This document shows, piece after piece, positions 11,878-12,934 of a stretch of 12,934 nucleotides of DNA. The stretch is from JACQNR01 sp049515175. GTDB lineage: Bacteria > Acidobacteriota > Terriglobia > UBA7540. The DNA lies in the NCBI GenBank assembly GCA_049515175.1, contig JBEKUI010000115.1:1-12934 (forward strand), given 5' to 3'. A model generated the notes under the pieces. It made no database searches and was not told where the DNA came from. It saw nothing but the letters and a program-made list of their open reading frames with translations. Position numbers and translations under genes: made by a program. Positions within the stretch are counted from its first letter, which is position 1, and the number at the start of each line of letters is the position of its first letter.

Positions 11878-12934
11878 TCACGGCCCGGATGCTCTGTGCT
11901 TCGGCGCCTCCGCTACTCGCTCGTAAAGCGCTTCGATCTCTCCCCGGTACTTTACGGCGATCAGCCCCCGCTTGAATTTTCCATTGGCCGTCAGCAAACC
12001 GTTTTCAATGGTAAACGGCTCCGAAGAAATATGAAAGCCGCGAACGCGTTTGTAGTGCGGCAGTTCGGCGTTCACATGTTCCAGCGCGGCATCCGCCTGC
12101 TCGCGGCTGACCGCTCCGGTAATGATGGCCGCCAGATAAGCGCGGCCATTGCCAACCAGCATCACGTGGTTTGCGCCGGGAAGGGTCTTCAAGATCAGGT
12201 CCTCGATCGGCTCAGGCGCAATGTTGTGGCCGGAAGCCGGAATGATGAGGTTCTTGACCCGACCGATGATCGCCCAGTTGCCCTGTCCGTCCACTTCGCC
12301 CTGGTCGCCGGTTCGAAACCAGTCATCGGCGAAAGCCTCCGCCGTTTCCGTAGGACGGTTCCAATAGCCGGGAAAGATGTTCGGGCCGCGCACCAGAACT
12401 TCGTCGTCTTCTCCCAGCCGCATTTCGGTGCCAGGAATTGCCGGCCCGACCCGGCCCGGCACAACCTGGTGAGGATGGTCCATGGTGCAGATCGCCGTCG
12501 TCTCCGTCAGCCCGTAAACTTGCAGTACTGGAAGACCGAGCATCATGAAAAAGAGCTGGGTCTCCTTGGCCAGCGGCGCCGACCCGCAGATCAGCGCGCG
12601 AAGATTCGGTCCGACCTTGGAGCGAATGACGCGAAACACCAGCCGCCCGGCCAGCGCCAGAACCACGACGTCTGAGAAACCTAGTTTCTGCCTCGCCTGG
12701 CGGCGGAGCCATGCTTCCCTGCCGCGATTGAAAAGTGTTTGAACGAATCCCTCGCGCTTCGCGATTTGCTCCTCGATGCCGGCGCGAATTCGATCCAGCA
12801 GCACCGGAACGTTGAGCATGTAATCGGGCGGCGCGAGCTTCAGTTCGTCGCCGAGCTTGGTGAGGTCCGTCGAGAGCGTCAGGATGCTCCCGCGCGCGAG
12901 GGAGGTCAGCAAAAGGATCCACGAGCCCGCGAAG
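11878..12934 (-). CDS. Long-chain acyl-CoA synthetase, C-terminal part, cut by the right edge
   Basis: About 351 residues are visible; the frame stays open to the window edge (FAGSWILLLTSLARGS), so the beginning and the P-loop are outside. A TTG at 12912 is internal and not a start. Visible motifs are APPDYMLNVPVLLDRI, LICGSAPL, VYGLTETTA, VRGPNIFPGYW, WFRTGDQGEVD, GRVKNLIIPASGHNIAPEPI and the C-terminal catalytic lysine region LLTANGKFKRG. These place it in the long-chain (FadD15/Faa-like) branch of AMP-forming ligases, which activate free fatty acids to CoA thioesters. It is the first visible gene of the cluster and clearly different from the second synthetase, so the two probably activate different acids or load different acceptors. 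Confidence 0.88.
   Translation of the reverse strand, partial: FAGSWILLLTSLARGSILTLSTDLTKLGDELKLAPPDYMLNVPVLLDRIRAGIEEQIAKREGFVQTLFNRGREAWLRRQARQKLGFSDVVVLALAGRLVFRVIRSKVGPNLRALICGSAPLAKETQLFFMMLGLPVLQVYGLTETTAICTMDHPHQVVPGRVGPAIPGTEMRLGEDDEVLVRGPNIFPGYWNRPTETAEAFADDWFRTGDQGEVDGQGNWAIIGRVKNLIIPASGHNIAPEPIEDLILKTLPGANHVMLVGNGRAYLAAIITGAVSREQADAALEHVNAELPHYKRVRGFHISSEPFTIENGLLTANGKFKRGLIAVKYRGEIEALYERVAEAPKHRASGP

Overview
The window looks like chromosomal DNA of a soil-type Acidobacteriota (Terriglobia-like). This is an inference from high GC, long gene-poor spacers packed with dispersed palindromes (GTAGCCACGG hairpins, CACCGGC/CATCGCC cruciforms, CACAGAGGCAC tracts, AATCCAAAATC micro-repeats), strong AGGAGG-type ribosome sites and small secreted proteins of unknown role. 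No rRNA, tRNA or CRISPR array was seen.

Left third (1-3577, sparse, plus-strand genes). The left edge cuts the first codons of an insertion-sequence transposase on the minus strand. A non-coding stretch follows, with a hairpin, one copy of a 99-bp dispersed repeat and a possible minus-strand gene remnant. Then come a two-domain SnoaL-like protein made by internal tandem duplication, a secreted DUF4440 protein and a second small secreted protein. Two of these three are NTF2-fold proteins. The genes are separated by hairpins sharing the core GTAGCCACGG. After the second 99-bp repeat copy and a pair of 16-bp direct repeats lies a small ORF that one missing G appears to break.

Middle (3578-5876). 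A solitary TadE/G-type membrane-anchored protein starts at TTG behind a strong ribosome site. It is followed by about 650 bp without a gene, holding at least six perfect palindromes, including a three-way-junction element.

Right half (5877-12934, dense). A minus-strand radical SAM protein of the spore-photolyase-like PA0069/Rv2578c type is divergent from a plus-strand nitrilase-superfamily hydrolase. That hydrolase converges on a five-gene minus-strand cluster. In transcription order the cluster is: long-chain acyl-CoA synthetase (cut by the right edge), enoyl-CoA hydratase/isomerase, acyl carrier protein, second acyl-activating enzyme, and a lipid kinase that overlaps the preceding gene by 4 bp. 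Together these could activate acyl chains, load or transfer them on a dedicated carrier, modify them, and phosphorylate a lipid product. The end product is not determined by the sequence, and this cluster is the best candidate here for an uncharacterised pathway.
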